Part shown: piece after piece, positions 25,907 to 34,988 of the stretch
Layout of the letters: every line of letters starts with the position of its first letter
Position numbering within the stretch: the stretch's first letter is position 1
Assembly: GCF_002843175.1 (NCBI RefSeq)
Contig: NZ_PJEO01000050.1
Coordinates: forward strand, 62,001-126,000
Reading direction: 5' to 3'
Source of the DNA: Confluentibacter flavum
GTDB taxonomy: Bacteria > Bacteroidota > Bacteroidia > Flavobacteriales > Flavobacteriaceae
Length of the DNA stretch: 64,000 nucleotides
Translations under genes and position numbers: made by a program
The notes under the pieces: generated by a model
Seen by the model: the letters and a program-made list of their open reading frames with translations, nothing else
What the model was told of the DNA's origin: nothing
Database searches by the model: none

Positions 25907-26809
25907 TTAGCCGTTTATGGCTTCAACTGTTTCCACTTTGTCTTTTAGCATTTCTTTTAGCATATTTTCAATACCGCTTTTTAAAGTATATGTTGAAGAT
26001 GGACAACCACTACAGGCACCTTGAAGTAGCACACTTACATTTTTGGTATCGGCATCATAAGAAATAAACTGAATGTTTCCACCATCACTGGCAACAGCTG
26101 GTTTTACATATTCTTCAAGAATGTTTATGATCTCTTTGGAGGTATCATCAAGCGATTCAAAATGGTCATCTATTTGTTTGGTCGATTTCTGCAAACTTTC
26201 TGCAGCTCCAGGTAAAACAATATCTTTTCCTTGTTCGATATAATTTTTTATAAATTCGCGTAATTGTACTGTAATCTCTTGCCATTCGGCTATATCATAT
26301 TTTGTTATCGATATATAATTTTCATCAAGAAAAACATTTTTTACAAACGCAAAATGGAACAATTCTGTAGCTAATGGAGACAGTTTTGCTTTATCAATAG
26401 AAGTAAATTCAAATAAAGCTGTAACTAATTTTTTATTGGCAACAAACTTCATAACAGCAGGGTTCGGGGTACTTTCTGCATACACTGTAATAGGTACTTT
26501 TTTAGAAACGGCGGTTTCTTCAATAATAATGCCCCCATCATTTAAATAATCGCTTATTTGTTCTGCGATTTCATCCTGTACATCTTCCCACTCTACAATA
26601 TTGTATCGTTCTATAGCAATAAAATTTCCTGCGATATACACCTTTTTTACAAAGGGCAAATAAAATAATTGCTGTGCTAATGGCGATTGCTTTGCTTCAT
26701 CTATATTGTTGAATTCAAAACTTTGGTTTTTGGTAATGAACTGATTAAGTTCAAATTTGATGATAGCTTTATTCGAGGTTTCCTGTATTGAAACGGTAAA
26801 AGTATTCAT
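25907..26809 (-). CDS. Nfu-type iron-sulfur cluster scaffold with duplicated N domain
   Basis: Cytoplasmic Fe-S carrier of 300 residues. It has two tandem Nfu-N (scaffold protein Nfu amino-terminal) domains: one at about 1-90, one at about 105-195 beginning ITVYAESTPNPAVMKFV. The carboxy NifU-like domain (about 220-300) has the cluster-binding CxxC in LLQGACSGCPSST. It probably receives [4Fe-4S] clusters and passes them to apoproteins. The two-Nfu-N layout is common in flavobacteria. It is divergently transcribed from the PorP-like gene. Confidence 0.93.
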   Translation of the reverse strand: MNTFTVSIQETSNKAIIKFELNQFITKNQSFEFNNIDEAKQSPLAQQLFYLPFVKKVYIAGNFIAIERYNIVEWEDVQDEIAEQISDYLNDGGIIIEETAVSKKVPITVYAESTPNPAVMKFVANKKLVTALFEFTSIDKAKLSPLATELFHFAFVKNVFLDENYISITKYDIAEWQEITVQLREFIKNYIEQGKDIVLPGAAESLQKSTKQIDDHFESLDDTSKEIINILEEYVKPAVASDGGNIQFISYDADTKNVSVLLQGACSGCPSSTYTLKSGIENMLKEMLKDKVETVEAING

Positions 26810-26971
26810 TTTAGCTTTTTTTTTGTAAAAATACTAAAAGAAAACTATAGTTATGTATATATTTGGGTTTTGTTGCACTTTTGAAGGCATGAAGAATAGT
26901 TGAATTTTATATTATAATTTACTTATAATCAAAACATTGACATATATATAAAACCTACTTAACAATAGTTT

Positions 26972-27976
26972 ATGAAGTCTACATATTGTTTCATTTTAAT
27001 TATAACCCTTTTGGGGACTCTTAAAATCCAGGCCCAGGAAGGGTTGCCTATTTATGCAGACTATTTAACAGATAATTATTATTTAATCCACCCTTCTATG
27101 GCTGGGGCAGCAAATTGTGCAAAGGTGCGCTTAACTGGTCGCCAACAATGGTTTGGTCATGAAGATGCACCAAAACTTTTAACCTTAAGTATGAATGGTA
27201 GAATCGGGGATACGCCATCTGCTATTGGAGGTATTTTATATACTGATAAGAATGGATACCATTCGCAAACTGGGGCTTATGTAACGTATGCGCATCACCT
27301 GATGTTTTCTAGGTCTGAAGTAGATTTAAACATGTTATCGTTTGGCTTAAGTGTTGGGTTTATTCAATATAAATTAGATGAAACATCATTTCCGCAAGAT
27401 GGTTTCGATCCTATAATTGATGGCGTTGTACAAAGTGAAACAAATCTTAACATGGATTTTGGTTTTTCGTATAATTATTTAGATTTCTATGCACATGGAA
27501 CCGTAAAGAATCTTCTGAAAAACTCAGGAATCAATAACGATATTGAGATCACCAGTAATTTAAGACGTTATTTACTATCTGCAGGATATGTTTTTGGAAA
27601 ATATGGAAGCGATTGGACATATGAACCTTCTTTAATGTTTCAATATAAAGAAGGCACACAAGAGTCTTCTATAGATATAAACGCCAAAGCTTATAAAACA
27701 ACGCAATTTGGAAGTCTTTGGGGCGGCTTATCTTACCGTCAAAGTTTAGATGGTGCGCAATATCTAACAAATTCTGGAGCCATTGATAGTCAAAAATTGC
27801 AAAATATAACCCCAATTATAGGGGTAAATTACGATCAGTTTATGTTTGCTTATACCTATACATATCAAACCAATTCGGTTGTGTTTACTAATGGTGGGTT
27901 TCATCAATTAACTCTAGGGTATAACTTTAATTGTAAAAAGGTACGATACGATTGTAATTGTCCTGCCGTAAATTAA
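26972..27976 (+). CDS. PorP/SprF family T9SS membrane protein
   Basis: Outer-membrane protein of 334 residues with a signal peptide ending near IQAQEG. The motif PIYADYLTDNYYLIHPSMAGAANCAKVRLTGRQQW is the defining start of the PorP/SprF family; about a dozen beta-strands follow and the end is YNFNCKKVRYDCNCP. SprF-like proteins help export or anchor specific T9SS cargos such as SprB, and are often encoded next to a large adhesin. No adhesin gene is beside it here, so this is an orphan copy. It converges with the next gene, leaving only 6 bases. Confidence 0.92.
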   Translation: MKSTYCFILIITLLGTLKIQAQEGLPIYADYLTDNYYLIHPSMAGAANCAKVRLTGRQQWFGHEDAPKLLTLSMNGRIGDTPSAIGGILYTDKNGYHSQTGAYVTYAHHLMFSRSEVDLNMLSFGLSVGFIQYKLDETSFPQDGFDPIIDGVVQSETNLNMDFGFSYNYLDFYAHGTVKNLLKNSGINNDIEITSNLRRYLLSAGYVFGKYGSDWTYEPSLMFQYKEGTQESSIDINAKAYKTTQFGSLWGGLSYRQSLDGAQYLTNSGAIDSQKLQNITPIIGVNYDQFMFAYTYTYQTNSVVFTNGGFHQLTLGYNFNCKKVRYDCNCPAVN

Positions 27977-27982
27977 AAATTA

Positions 27983-28411
27983 TTAGTAGGAGGTATAAAC
28001 AATAATTTTCCATTCATTATCAATTTTCCTAAAAAGTAACATAAAAAAATCATCGATATTCCCTGCGTTTCGTTTTATGTGATATTCACCCAAAACATAA
28101 TAGTTGTCATCACTAATTTTAGAAACATCATTTATTTTATAACTTAATATACCTGTGTGGTCTTTATCTGGATAGCTTCTTCTGTATTTCTCGAAGGTAT
28201 TGTCCCAACCATGTGTAATACCATTGGAGCCATAGATTTTGAGTGAATCGTTTTTCCAAAAAACTTCCATATAGCCTTCTATATCATCTTTAGACCAAGC
28301 CATTCTTTGGTCTTTTAGAACACCAAGAATATCCTTTTTATCTTTCTCTTCCGTTTGGGCATTACTATTGTAACATGATAAAATAAAGAATAGTAGTAAA
28401 AACTTTTTCAT
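27983..28411 (-). CDS. Exported NTF2-like (SnoaL/DUF4440) protein
   Basis: Protein of 142 residues with a signal peptide (LLLFFILSCYNSNAQ) and a cone-shaped NTF2-like domain: VLKDQRMAWSKDDIEGYMEVFWKNDSLKIYG at the start and FFMLLFRKIDNEWKIIVYTS at the end. Such domains are used as small-molecule binding or oligomerisation modules; the ligand cannot be deduced. Single gene, convergent with the PorP-like gene. Identity of fold fairly sure, function unknown. Confidence 0.85.
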   Translation of the reverse strand: MKKFLLLFFILSCYNSNAQTEEKDKKDILGVLKDQRMAWSKDDIEGYMEVFWKNDSLKIYGSNGITHGWDNTFEKYRRSYPDKDHTGILSYKINDVSKISDDNYYVLGEYHIKRNAGNIDDFFMLLFRKIDNEWKIIVYTSY

Positions 28412-28491
28412 ACTTAATTTTAATATTATAGAGGTAAAAATAGTAAAATCTAAATATCAAAGCTTTACGACATCGATTAATTTAATAACTA

Positions 28492-29592
28492 TCACAAAAC
28501 ATTTTTTTGTTGTTTAAAGAACGCATCGGCTTGAAGCTGCATAAGTTCCCTGGCTTTTTTACGCTTATAGGTGTATAGTTCGTCCTCGTTTTCTATATCG
28601 GAGTAGATGCGGTCGTTTATGGCATAATCTGTTTTCAACATGGCTTCCCGTTGGTTTTTGTTTTGAAGCACGTTTGTTTTAATGGCGGTTTCTTGGTCTT
28701 CCAATTTAAAATCGTAAGCACTTTTAGGCGATAACAGTTTTGCGAAAATTGGAGACGTTTCAATGGCTAAAAACAATAGAAATATAAAGAACGAGGGGAG
28801 CCAAGGCAATTCACTTAAAGCATTAACACGAGCCATTAAACCATCAAAATTATTGATGATGGGCTGTGTGTTTTGCACTTCAATATCGTAATTGCTTTTT
28901 AAATCGCTTATTTGAGTTTCATAAGCGGCCATTTTTAATTTGTTTTCAGCTTTTAATTGCTGCAATTCTGTTAATAAGGCATCGTGTTTATCACGTTTTT
29001 CTTTATAAACAGGCCCTTTGCCCAATAGTTTTGTGCCTGCGGTCCCTTCGGCTTCGGCAATGTAGGTATCATACAAAGCATTCACTTCAGCTTCTTTAGC
29101 ATCAATTTGCTGTTGAAGGGATTTAATATTGTCATCCAAACCCGTAATGGTTGGCGTGAATTGTTCGGCAATCTGATTTTTATTGGCGAGTGTTAAGTCG
29201 TTTTTTTGTTCTAACAATACTTGGTTGATTTCCTTTTCAAAAATTTTAAGTTCCAAAGGTTTTGCAATAACAATAGCTATAATAACTGCCAGAATAATTC
29301 GTGGTGTGGCTTGAATGAATTCATCCATAAAGTTCCCTGTTTTTTTAATGGTAGACACAATAAAGCGGTCTAAATTAAAAATGAGAAATCCCCAAATAAG
29401 TCCGAAAAAAATGGATGAATACAGATTATCAAAAACTGTATAAAGCGCATAACTGGCTGCTATAAAAGCCATAACGGCTGTAAAGAACACGGTAGCGCCA
29501 ATGCCGGCGTATTTATTTTGTTCGCCTTTAGAACAGCTTTCTAAAATATCGGTATCGGCACCAGAGCAAATAATGAAGAATTGCTTTAACAT
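28492..29592 (-). CDS. DUF4407 membrane protein
   Basis: Integral membrane protein of 366 residues. Three amino-terminal helices (about 33-55, 58-76, 86-106) are followed by a long coiled-coil region (about 120-240) and a fourth helix near 262-282, then a charged tail with KKARELMQLQADAFFK. It fits DUF4407, common in Bacteroidota and of unknown function. The coiled coil should lie in the periplasm if the first helix enters from the cytoplasm. Stand-alone gene with about 115 bases and a hairpin separating it from the M56 gene. Confidence 0.87.
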   Translation of the reverse strand: MLKQFFIICSGADTDILESCSKGEQNKYAGIGATVFFTAVMAFIAASYALYTVFDNLYSSIFFGLIWGFLIFNLDRFIVSTIKKTGNFMDEFIQATPRIILAVIIAIVIAKPLELKIFEKEINQVLLEQKNDLTLANKNQIAEQFTPTITGLDDNIKSLQQQIDAKEAEVNALYDTYIAEAEGTAGTKLLGKGPVYKEKRDKHDALLTELQQLKAENKLKMAAYETQISDLKSNYDIEVQNTQPIINNFDGLMARVNALSELPWLPSFFIFLLFLAIETSPIFAKLLSPKSAYDFKLEDQETAIKTNVLQNKNQREAMLKTDYAINDRIYSDIENEDELYTYKRKKARELMQLQADAFFKQQKNVL

Positions 29593-29655
29593 AACGTTTG
29601 TGATTTGATTGATTGACTGTTAGAACGTTAAAGTATGCTAAATGTTACATGATGG

Positions 29656-29700
29656 GTAAAAAAATAGTCAAGGTCTAGACTTGACTGTGGGTTTATTTTT
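29656..29700. terminator. Hairpin terminator between M56 and DUF4407 genes
   Basis: AGTCAAG (29666-29672) and CTTGACT (29680-29686) flank a small TCTAGA palindrome. A-rich sequence lies to the left and T-rich to the right, so a U tract would follow in either direction. It is well placed to end the minus-strand blaI-M56 transcript. Confidence 0.65.
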
Positions 29701-29707
29701 TAAGATT

Positions 29708-31816
29708 TTAATTTTTTGCTGGTGGGCGTGGAACATCTTGTTTTTTCAAATCTTTCGAAGAATCCAATTCTTTTTTAGCTAAAGCTGAATATTTTATATA
29801 AAGAACCATTGTGGATTCGCGAATTTTCCAAAGTTCTGCAAGACTTTCTTTTTTCTCATTAAAATAAATTTTTACTATTTCAGCATAGGCATTTGCTTCC
29901 TCATTATATTCTTTTTTTAATTGAAGTAATTCTTGAGATGGGTTTTCTGGCTCAAGAGGTTTTGGTGGCATTGGTGGAGGTATTATATTGGGAAACGGCT
30001 CTGCACTGACTCTTTGTTCTTTATTCATTTTATTATATACATTTGCTATGAAGTCAATATCACTTTGCCTTTTAGTACTTTCATCATGTAAACGAAAATT
30101 ATTTTTTCTAACAATATTAGTGTATTCTTCAATTTCTTCAAGAGTAGCTTTTTGTTGATGTGGTTGAGGTGGAAGTAATATCGTTGTAAAATCAGGAAAT
30201 AGTTCATTTTCATTTTTTTGCTTCATAGTCATTAAGCCGTAGATGACCACGATACGATTTTTGTCCTTTACTTTAAGTATACGTTCACCTTCTGGATTTG
30301 AGTTAAATTTTTTAACTAAGTTGTTATATTCTTCTATCTCTTTTGGAGCGGCTTTCTGTTTATTTTTATTAAGCCAAGGTTCACCGTCCGTAAATTTTAG
30401 ATTAACTTCTCCATATTCCATTAAGATTTTTTCAACTTCAGATATCGTTTTTTCCGATGTACCATTTCTAACAACAATTTCTATTTCCGTAAGGTTTTTT
30501 AGCTTTTTAAAGTACCTAAGATTCATTTCATCTCTCAAATCATTTGTGTCTAACCATAATCCGAATGCCGTTAAATTATCGGTATCTAGATAAAAAACCA
30601 TTCTAAAAGCCTTATTTATTTCCTGTGGAACTGTTTCTTGAATTTTTGAAGAACTGTTAAGAGTTATTTTTGATATACCAATTAATCTAATAAATTCTTT
30701 TACATAAGACGTGTAAAGTCCATTTGTACCACTTTCTACTTTTAAATTAACGATGATATTACTCTTGACATCTTCTGACAAGCCATTTGTTAACGCATTT
30801 AATTTTTTGTAAAGATCTGCATAATGAAATGTTTCATCATTCAGTGTAACTTCAGCTTTTTTGTTTAATGTAATTGTAATTTGGCTTATACTTTTTTGTA
30901 TGGTTTGTGATTTGGCAGTTGAACCATTTATTTGTACGGATTTTTCAATAACGTTCTTTTCACTAAAACTATAAATCAATATAGCTAGTAGTGGTAATAA
31001 AATGAGGCTGCGAAGCCAAAAAGCTTGTTTGGATGTGTGTGTTTTCATAACTGTGAATCGTTTTTTGATTGATGAATAATTAAGGGCGTTTGCCAATGGT
31101 AGTTCTGTAGCATCCCGATTGCTATCGGGAGATGAGAATGCCAATAAGATGTTTTGGTAAGTTGATGAGTCTATACCTTGTTTTAAAACGGCGTTGTCTG
31201 CTAAAAACTCATGATTTAATTTGATGCTGTGCTTTATGAAATAGATTAACGGGTTGAACCAAAATAGGATGTGCAGGATTTCAATAAACAGCACATCTAA
31301 ACTGTGTTTTTGTTTGGCGTGGGTTTCTTCATGTAACAAGACTTCTTTGGGAATTTGATGTGTTTCAAATTTTTGTTTGTTTAAAAAAATGTAATCGAAA
31401 AAGGTATGTGGCACAATTAAATCCTGCAATAGTACATGTGTAAATTGGTGGATTTTAACTTTCGTATTGTGTTTAATTTTATAAAAAAGTTGCGCTAGAT
31501 TTTTAAAAAACTTGATGCTGAAAAGTAATACGCCCATTCCGTAAATAGCCCAAAGAATAATAGGAACATAGTTTATGGGCTGGACTTCTATAATGGTATT
31601 AGTTATTGGAGCATCTGAAAAAGTTAAAGGAAATTTTTGTGCTGTAGGTTCAATATATTCTGTAAAGGTTATTAACGGAATAACGAATGCTAAAACTGCC
31701 GAAACCAATAAATAGAAACGTTTGAAAACATGAAAGCTTTCTTTTTCTAATACCAGCTTATAAAAGGTATAAAAGATTGCTAAACAGATGCCCGATTTTA
31801 AAACATAGAATTCCAT
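29708..31816 (-). CDS. M56 family metallopeptidase, BlaR1-like
   Basis: Membrane-bound zinc peptidase of 702 residues, partner of the BlaI-type repressor 2 bases upstream. Four helices lie at about residues 5-22, 33-50, 83-103 and 263-282. The zinc motif HEETH is at 162-166 within EVLLHEETHAKQKHSLDVLFIE. A periplasmic region of about 400 residues follows the last helix. It has no obvious penicillin-binding sensor domain, unlike staphylococcal BlaR1, and ends in a proline-rich, coiled stretch. In the known system the peptidase senses a cell-envelope signal and inactivates the repressor; the signal here is unknown. Confidence 0.9.
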   Translation of the reverse strand: MEFYVLKSGICLAIFYTFYKLVLEKESFHVFKRFYLLVSAVLAFVIPLITFTEYIEPTAQKFPLTFSDAPITNTIIEVQPINYVPIILWAIYGMGVLLFSIKFFKNLAQLFYKIKHNTKVKIHQFTHVLLQDLIVPHTFFDYIFLNKQKFETHQIPKEVLLHEETHAKQKHSLDVLFIEILHILFWFNPLIYFIKHSIKLNHEFLADNAVLKQGIDSSTYQNILLAFSSPDSNRDATELPLANALNYSSIKKRFTVMKTHTSKQAFWLRSLILLPLLAILIYSFSEKNVIEKSVQINGSTAKSQTIQKSISQITITLNKKAEVTLNDETFHYADLYKKLNALTNGLSEDVKSNIIVNLKVESGTNGLYTSYVKEFIRLIGISKITLNSSSKIQETVPQEINKAFRMVFYLDTDNLTAFGLWLDTNDLRDEMNLRYFKKLKNLTEIEIVVRNGTSEKTISEVEKILMEYGEVNLKFTDGEPWLNKNKQKAAPKEIEEYNNLVKKFNSNPEGERILKVKDKNRIVVIYGLMTMKQKNENELFPDFTTILLPPQPHQQKATLEEIEEYTNIVRKNNFRLHDESTKRQSDIDFIANVYNKMNKEQRVSAEPFPNIIPPPMPPKPLEPENPSQELLQLKKEYNEEANAYAEIVKIYFNEKKESLAELWKIRESTMVLYIKYSALAKKELDSSKDLKKQDVPRPPAKN

Positions 31817-31818
31817 AT

Positions 31819-32184
31819 CTATTTGTTTTTGAGTTCTTTATCTATAAGCGTTTTTAAATCCTCTAATTCTTCCTTGGTTAAATTGGTTTCTTTGGTAAAA
31901 AACGAGGCGAATTGAGAGGCGCTATCGTTAAAAAAGTTCTTTATTAGGCCGTTTACATGTTTAGAGAAATAGTCTTTTTTTTTAACCAGCGGATAATATT
32001 CCCGTGAATTTCCATATAAATTGTAATCAATAAACCCTTTGTCGGTCATACGTTTTAAAAGTGTTGCCACGGTTGTGGTTGCTGGCTTGGGTTCTGGATA
32101 GGCCTCAAGCAGGTCTTTCATAAACGCTTTTTCTAGCTTCCAGAGGTAATTCATTAATTCTTCTTCGGTTTTTGATAATTGCAT
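31819..32184 (-). CDS. BlaI/MecI/CopY family transcriptional repressor
   Basis: Winged-helix repressor of 121 residues. Seen are MQLSKTEEELMNYLWKLEKAF, the recognition region PKPATTTVATLLKRMTDKGF and the dimerisation tail. Dimers bind TACA-N2-TGTA-type palindromes and are cleaved by the partner M56 peptidase. The gene precedes the peptidase with a 2-base gap, and three matching palindromes lie directly upstream, so the pair is autoregulated. Such modules in Bacteroidota respond to diverse envelope stresses and not only beta-lactams. Confidence 0.94.
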   Translation of the reverse strand: MQLSKTEEELMNYLWKLEKAFMKDLLEAYPEPKPATTTVATLLKRMTDKGFIDYNLYGNSREYYPLVKKKDYFSKHVNGLIKNFFNDSASQFASFFTKETNLTKEELEDLKTLIDKELKNK

Positions 32185-32186
32185 TT

Positions 32187-32248
32187 TCTACAAAATTAGA
32201 TTGTGTTCTACAAACATAGAACAAATATTTTAATTCTACAAGTGTAGA
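32187..32248 (-). promoter_or_regulatory. blaI promoter with three BlaI-type operators
   Basis: Three 14-base palindromes share TCTACA....TAGA: TCTACAAAATTAGA at 32187-32200, TCTACAAACATAGA at 32207-32220 and the perfect TCTACAAGTGTAGA at 32235-32248. On the minus strand the promoter reads TTG (complement of 32239-32241), a 20-base spacer and TATGTTTG (complement of 32211-32218), a full Bacteroidetes consensus. The perfect operator covers the TTG box, the middle one covers the -7 box and the third touches the start codon. This is a textbook arrangement for autorepression. The sites are seen directly; binding is inferred. Confidence 0.78.
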
Positions 32249-32388
32249 GTAAAAATAATTTTAATTGTAATGTAATAATTAGGGATTTTCAATAGAAATT
32301 GTATGGAGACTTCCTAACTCCTGCTAAGTTTCACTTATTGAAAATATTGCTTGAATGCAAAAACAATTATTTTGGGAACTATTATTTT

Positions 32389-32440
32389 CACTAATCACTA
32401 ATCACTAATCACTAATCACTAATCACTAATCACTAATCAC
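32389..32440. repeat. Heptanucleotide tandem repeat (CACTAAT)7
   Basis: Seven perfect copies of CACTAAT plus CAC run from 32389 to 32440. The last unit supplies the stop codon of the EamA gene on the minus strand (TGA, complement of 32437-32439). Perfect tandem copies are prone to slippage, so the length is likely to vary among strains. Confidence 0.9.
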
Positions 32441-33300
32441 GGATTGTTTCGGGAACGAATACTCTCAATAACAACCGTTGCTAAAATCAGCGAGCCACCA
32501 ATAAATGTCTTGAGGTTGGGGGTTTCATTTAAAAAAATAAAGGCCAAAATGATTCCAAAAATTGGCGTAATACTGGTAATAATACTCGCCGTACTTACTG
32601 AGAAGTGTTTAAAGCTGCTCACTAGCATTGTATGACCAATAGCCGTTGGTAACAATCCTAACATGACTACATAAGGAATTTGGTTTGTGATATTTGATAT
32701 ATCCATGAAAAATAAGGATGGAAGCAATAATACACTTAGTATGGAAATTTGATAAAACATAATACTAGTGCCAGAATAATGGCTGGTTAATTTTTTGGAA
32801 ATAATATTTCTAATGGAATATAAGAGTGCAGATAATACACCAAACAAAATAGCACCAATATGAGCATTTTCAAGATTAAATTCAGGGGCTAAAATATAGA
32901 GGCCAAGTAATACCATAAGACTCAAAACAATATACATGGGGTCGAACTTTACCTTAATAAAAAGAGGTTCAATAAGAGCGGTAATCATGGGGTAGGTAAA
33001 CAACGAGAGCATGCCAATGGCAACATTCGATAATTTAAGGGCGTAGAAATACGTAATCCAGTGGGCACCAAAAAACAAAGCGCTTACCAGAATGGTTAAA
33101 AAATCCCTTTTCGAATAAACTTTTAGGTTTACCTTTTTGAAGTAACAAAAACCATATAAAAACAAGCCGCCCACAATGCACCGACACCAAATAATCACCG
33201 GAGGCGGTAAGTCTATAAATTTGCCTAAAGGACCAGAAGTACTACCAAATAATGTGGCTATGAAAAGAAAGATAAGGTTTTTGGTATGTTGGTTTTTCAT
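32437..33300 (-). CDS. EamA/DMT superfamily transporter
   Basis: Ten-helix drug/metabolite transporter of 287 residues, with two EamA halves (about 6-140 and 147-282). Typical motifs are FGSTSGPLGKFIDLPPPVIIWCRC at the first helix and PIFGIILAFIFLNETPN in the ninth. Members export metabolites or amino acids; the substrate cannot be told. The stop codon sits inside a heptanucleotide repeat. It is a single-gene unit. Confidence 0.9.
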   Translation of the reverse strand: MKNQHTKNLIFLFIATLFGSTSGPLGKFIDLPPPVIIWCRCIVGGLFLYGFCYFKKVNLKVYSKRDFLTILVSALFFGAHWITYFYALKLSNVAIGMLSLFTYPMITALIEPLFIKVKFDPMYIVLSLMVLLGLYILAPEFNLENAHIGAILFGVLSALLYSIRNIISKKLTSHYSGTSIMFYQISILSVLLLPSLFFMDISNITNQIPYVVMLGLLPTAIGHTMLVSSFKHFSVSTASIITSITPIFGIILAFIFLNETPNLKTFIGGSLILATVVIESIRSRNNP

Positions 33301-33424
33301 CTAGTATTCTTAGTAAGTATTAGCGATTGAAACGACATCCTTTTTTATGGATTCCGGCTTTCGCAGGAATGACAGAATGAAAAGATATAGTGTAAAGCGC
33401 GACCCCATTTGGGTAACACCAAAA

Positions 33425-34813
33425 TTATTTAGATAGCTCCGTAAAATACTTATAAAACAAGGGAATGGTTTCAATGCCTTTTAAATAGTTAAAAATCCCG
33501 AAGTGTTCGTTTGGTGAATGGATGGCATCGCTGTCCAAACCAAAACCCATTAAAATGGTTTTGCTTTTTAATTCTTGCTCGAAAAGCGACACAATAGGAA
33601 TACTACCGCCACTGCGTTGGGGGATAGGTGTTTTACCAAAGGTAACTTGATAAGCTTTGCTTGCCGCTTGGTAGCCAATACTATCAATAGGTGTGACGTA
33701 ACCTTGTCCGCCATGATGCGGTTTTACGTTTACCTTCACACCTTCTGGAGCAATGCTGGTGAAATGTTTGGTAAATAATTCAGTAATTTCTAGCCAATCT
33801 TGATGTGGTACCAATCGCATGGATATTTTAGCATGCGCCTTACTGGCAATGACGGTTTTAGAACCTTCGCCTGTGTAACCGCCCCAAATGCCATTCACAT
33901 CTAGAGTAGGCCTAATGGCATTTCGCTCGTTGGTGGTATAGCCAGATTCTCCATAAACGCCTTCAATATCTAAGGCTTTTTTATAGTCTTCTAAATTGAA
34001 AGGTGCTTTTGCCATGTCGGCACGCTCCTCTTGTGATAACTCTTCAACCTTATCATAAAACCCAGGGATGGTAATATGGTTATTGTCATCATGAAGCGAT
34101 GCAATCATTTTCGCTAGAATATTAATGGGGTTTGCGACGGCTCCACCATACAAACCCGAATGTAAATCGCGATTGGGACCGGTAACTTCAACTTCCACAT
34201 AACTAATTCCGCGTAAACCCGTGGTGATGGAAGGAATATCATTGGCAATCATGCCTGTATCGGAAATAAGTATAACGTCATTCTTTAGTTTTTCTTGATT
34301 TTTTTTAACAAAAACGGTCAGATTCCGACTTCCCACTTCTTCTTCTCCTTCAATCATAAATTTCACATTGCATGGTAATTGGTTGGTTTGCACCATAAAT
34401 TCCAAAGCCTTTACATGCATGTACATTTGTCCTTTATCATCACAAGAACCTCTTGCAAAAATAGCACCATCTGGGTGCAAATCGGTTGTTTTAATTACAG
34501 GTTCAAAAGGGGGTGAATCCCATAAATCCAGAGGGTCTGCAGGTTGCACATCATAATGACCGTAAACTAAAACCGTAGGTAAGTTGACATCAATAATTTT
34601 TTCGCCATACACAATAGGATTGCCTTCCGTTTCACATAACTCAACAATATTGCAACCTGCTTTTTCTAAACTTATTTTTACAGCTTCGGCAGTTTTTAAA
34701 ATATCTGCCTTATAGGCAGAATCTGCACTTATGGAAGGTATTTTAAGAAGTTCAATAAGTTCGCTTAAAAATCGGTCTTTGTGTTCTTTAATATAAGATT
34801 GAATATGGTTCAT
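33425..34813 (-). CDS. M20 family dipeptidase
   Basis: Cytosolic di-zinc peptidase of 462 residues. Metal ligands are visible in VYGHYDVQPAD (first His and Asp), RGSCDDKGQMY (bridging Asp), EGEEEVGSRN (catalytic Glu and ligand) and the final LMGFGLDSDAIHSPNEHF (His). A lid domain follows DLHSGLYGGAVANP. It resembles the carnosinase/CNDP-type dipeptidases annotated as dipeptidase in Flavobacteriaceae. It stands alone. The substrate range is a family inference. Confidence 0.93.
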   Translation of the reverse strand: MNHIQSYIKEHKDRFLSELIELLKIPSISADSAYKADILKTAEAVKISLEKAGCNIVELCETEGNPIVYGEKIIDVNLPTVLVYGHYDVQPADPLDLWDSPPFEPVIKTTDLHPDGAIFARGSCDDKGQMYMHVKALEFMVQTNQLPCNVKFMIEGEEEVGSRNLTVFVKKNQEKLKNDVILISDTGMIANDIPSITTGLRGISYVEVEVTGPNRDLHSGLYGGAVANPINILAKMIASLHDDNNHITIPGFYDKVEELSQEERADMAKAPFNLEDYKKALDIEGVYGESGYTTNERNAIRPTLDVNGIWGGYTGEGSKTVIASKAHAKISMRLVPHQDWLEITELFTKHFTSIAPEGVKVNVKPHHGGQGYVTPIDSIGYQAASKAYQVTFGKTPIPQRSGGSIPIVSLFEQELKSKTILMGFGLDSDAIHSPNEHFGIFNYLKGIETIPLFYKYFTELSK

Positions 34814-34875
34814 GGCGTGTTTAAAAATGATTTTTCCAAAAGTATAAAAAAAGAATGTTTTTTAATCTTAGAAGT

Positions 34876-34904
34876 TTGCCATTTAAAAATCTTGATTATA
34901 TTTG
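34876..34904 (+). promoter_or_regulatory. Promoter of the tRNA-Leu locus
   Basis: TTG at 34876-34878, an 18-base spacer and TATATTTG at 34897-34904 match the Bacteroidetes consensus. Transcription should begin about at the first base of the truncated tRNA copy, so the intact tRNA 74 bases further on is probably processed from the same transcript. Confidence 0.65.
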
Positions 34905-34914
34905 CAGTCCTTTT

Positions 34915-34953
34915 GCGGGCGTGGTGGAATTGGTAGACACGCTAGACTTAGGA
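34915..34953 (+). pseudogene. Truncated tRNA-Leu (5' half only)
   Basis: Thirty-nine bases agree at 38 positions with the 5' half of the intact tRNA-Leu just downstream: acceptor strand GCGGGCG, complete D arm and anticodon loop CTTAGGA. After that the sequence departs (CTTAGCCAAGCAAAAGG); there is no variable arm, T arm or 3' acceptor strand. It cannot fold as a tRNA. It lies directly after the promoter, so it would form the 5' leader of the transcript. Confidence 0.85.
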
Positions 34954-34988
34954 CTTAGCCAAGCAAAAGGACAAAAAAATTTTAAAAT

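Noticed and set aside
32389-32440. CRISPR-like array
   Set aside because: The units are 7-base direct copies without spacers, so this is a simple tandem repeat.
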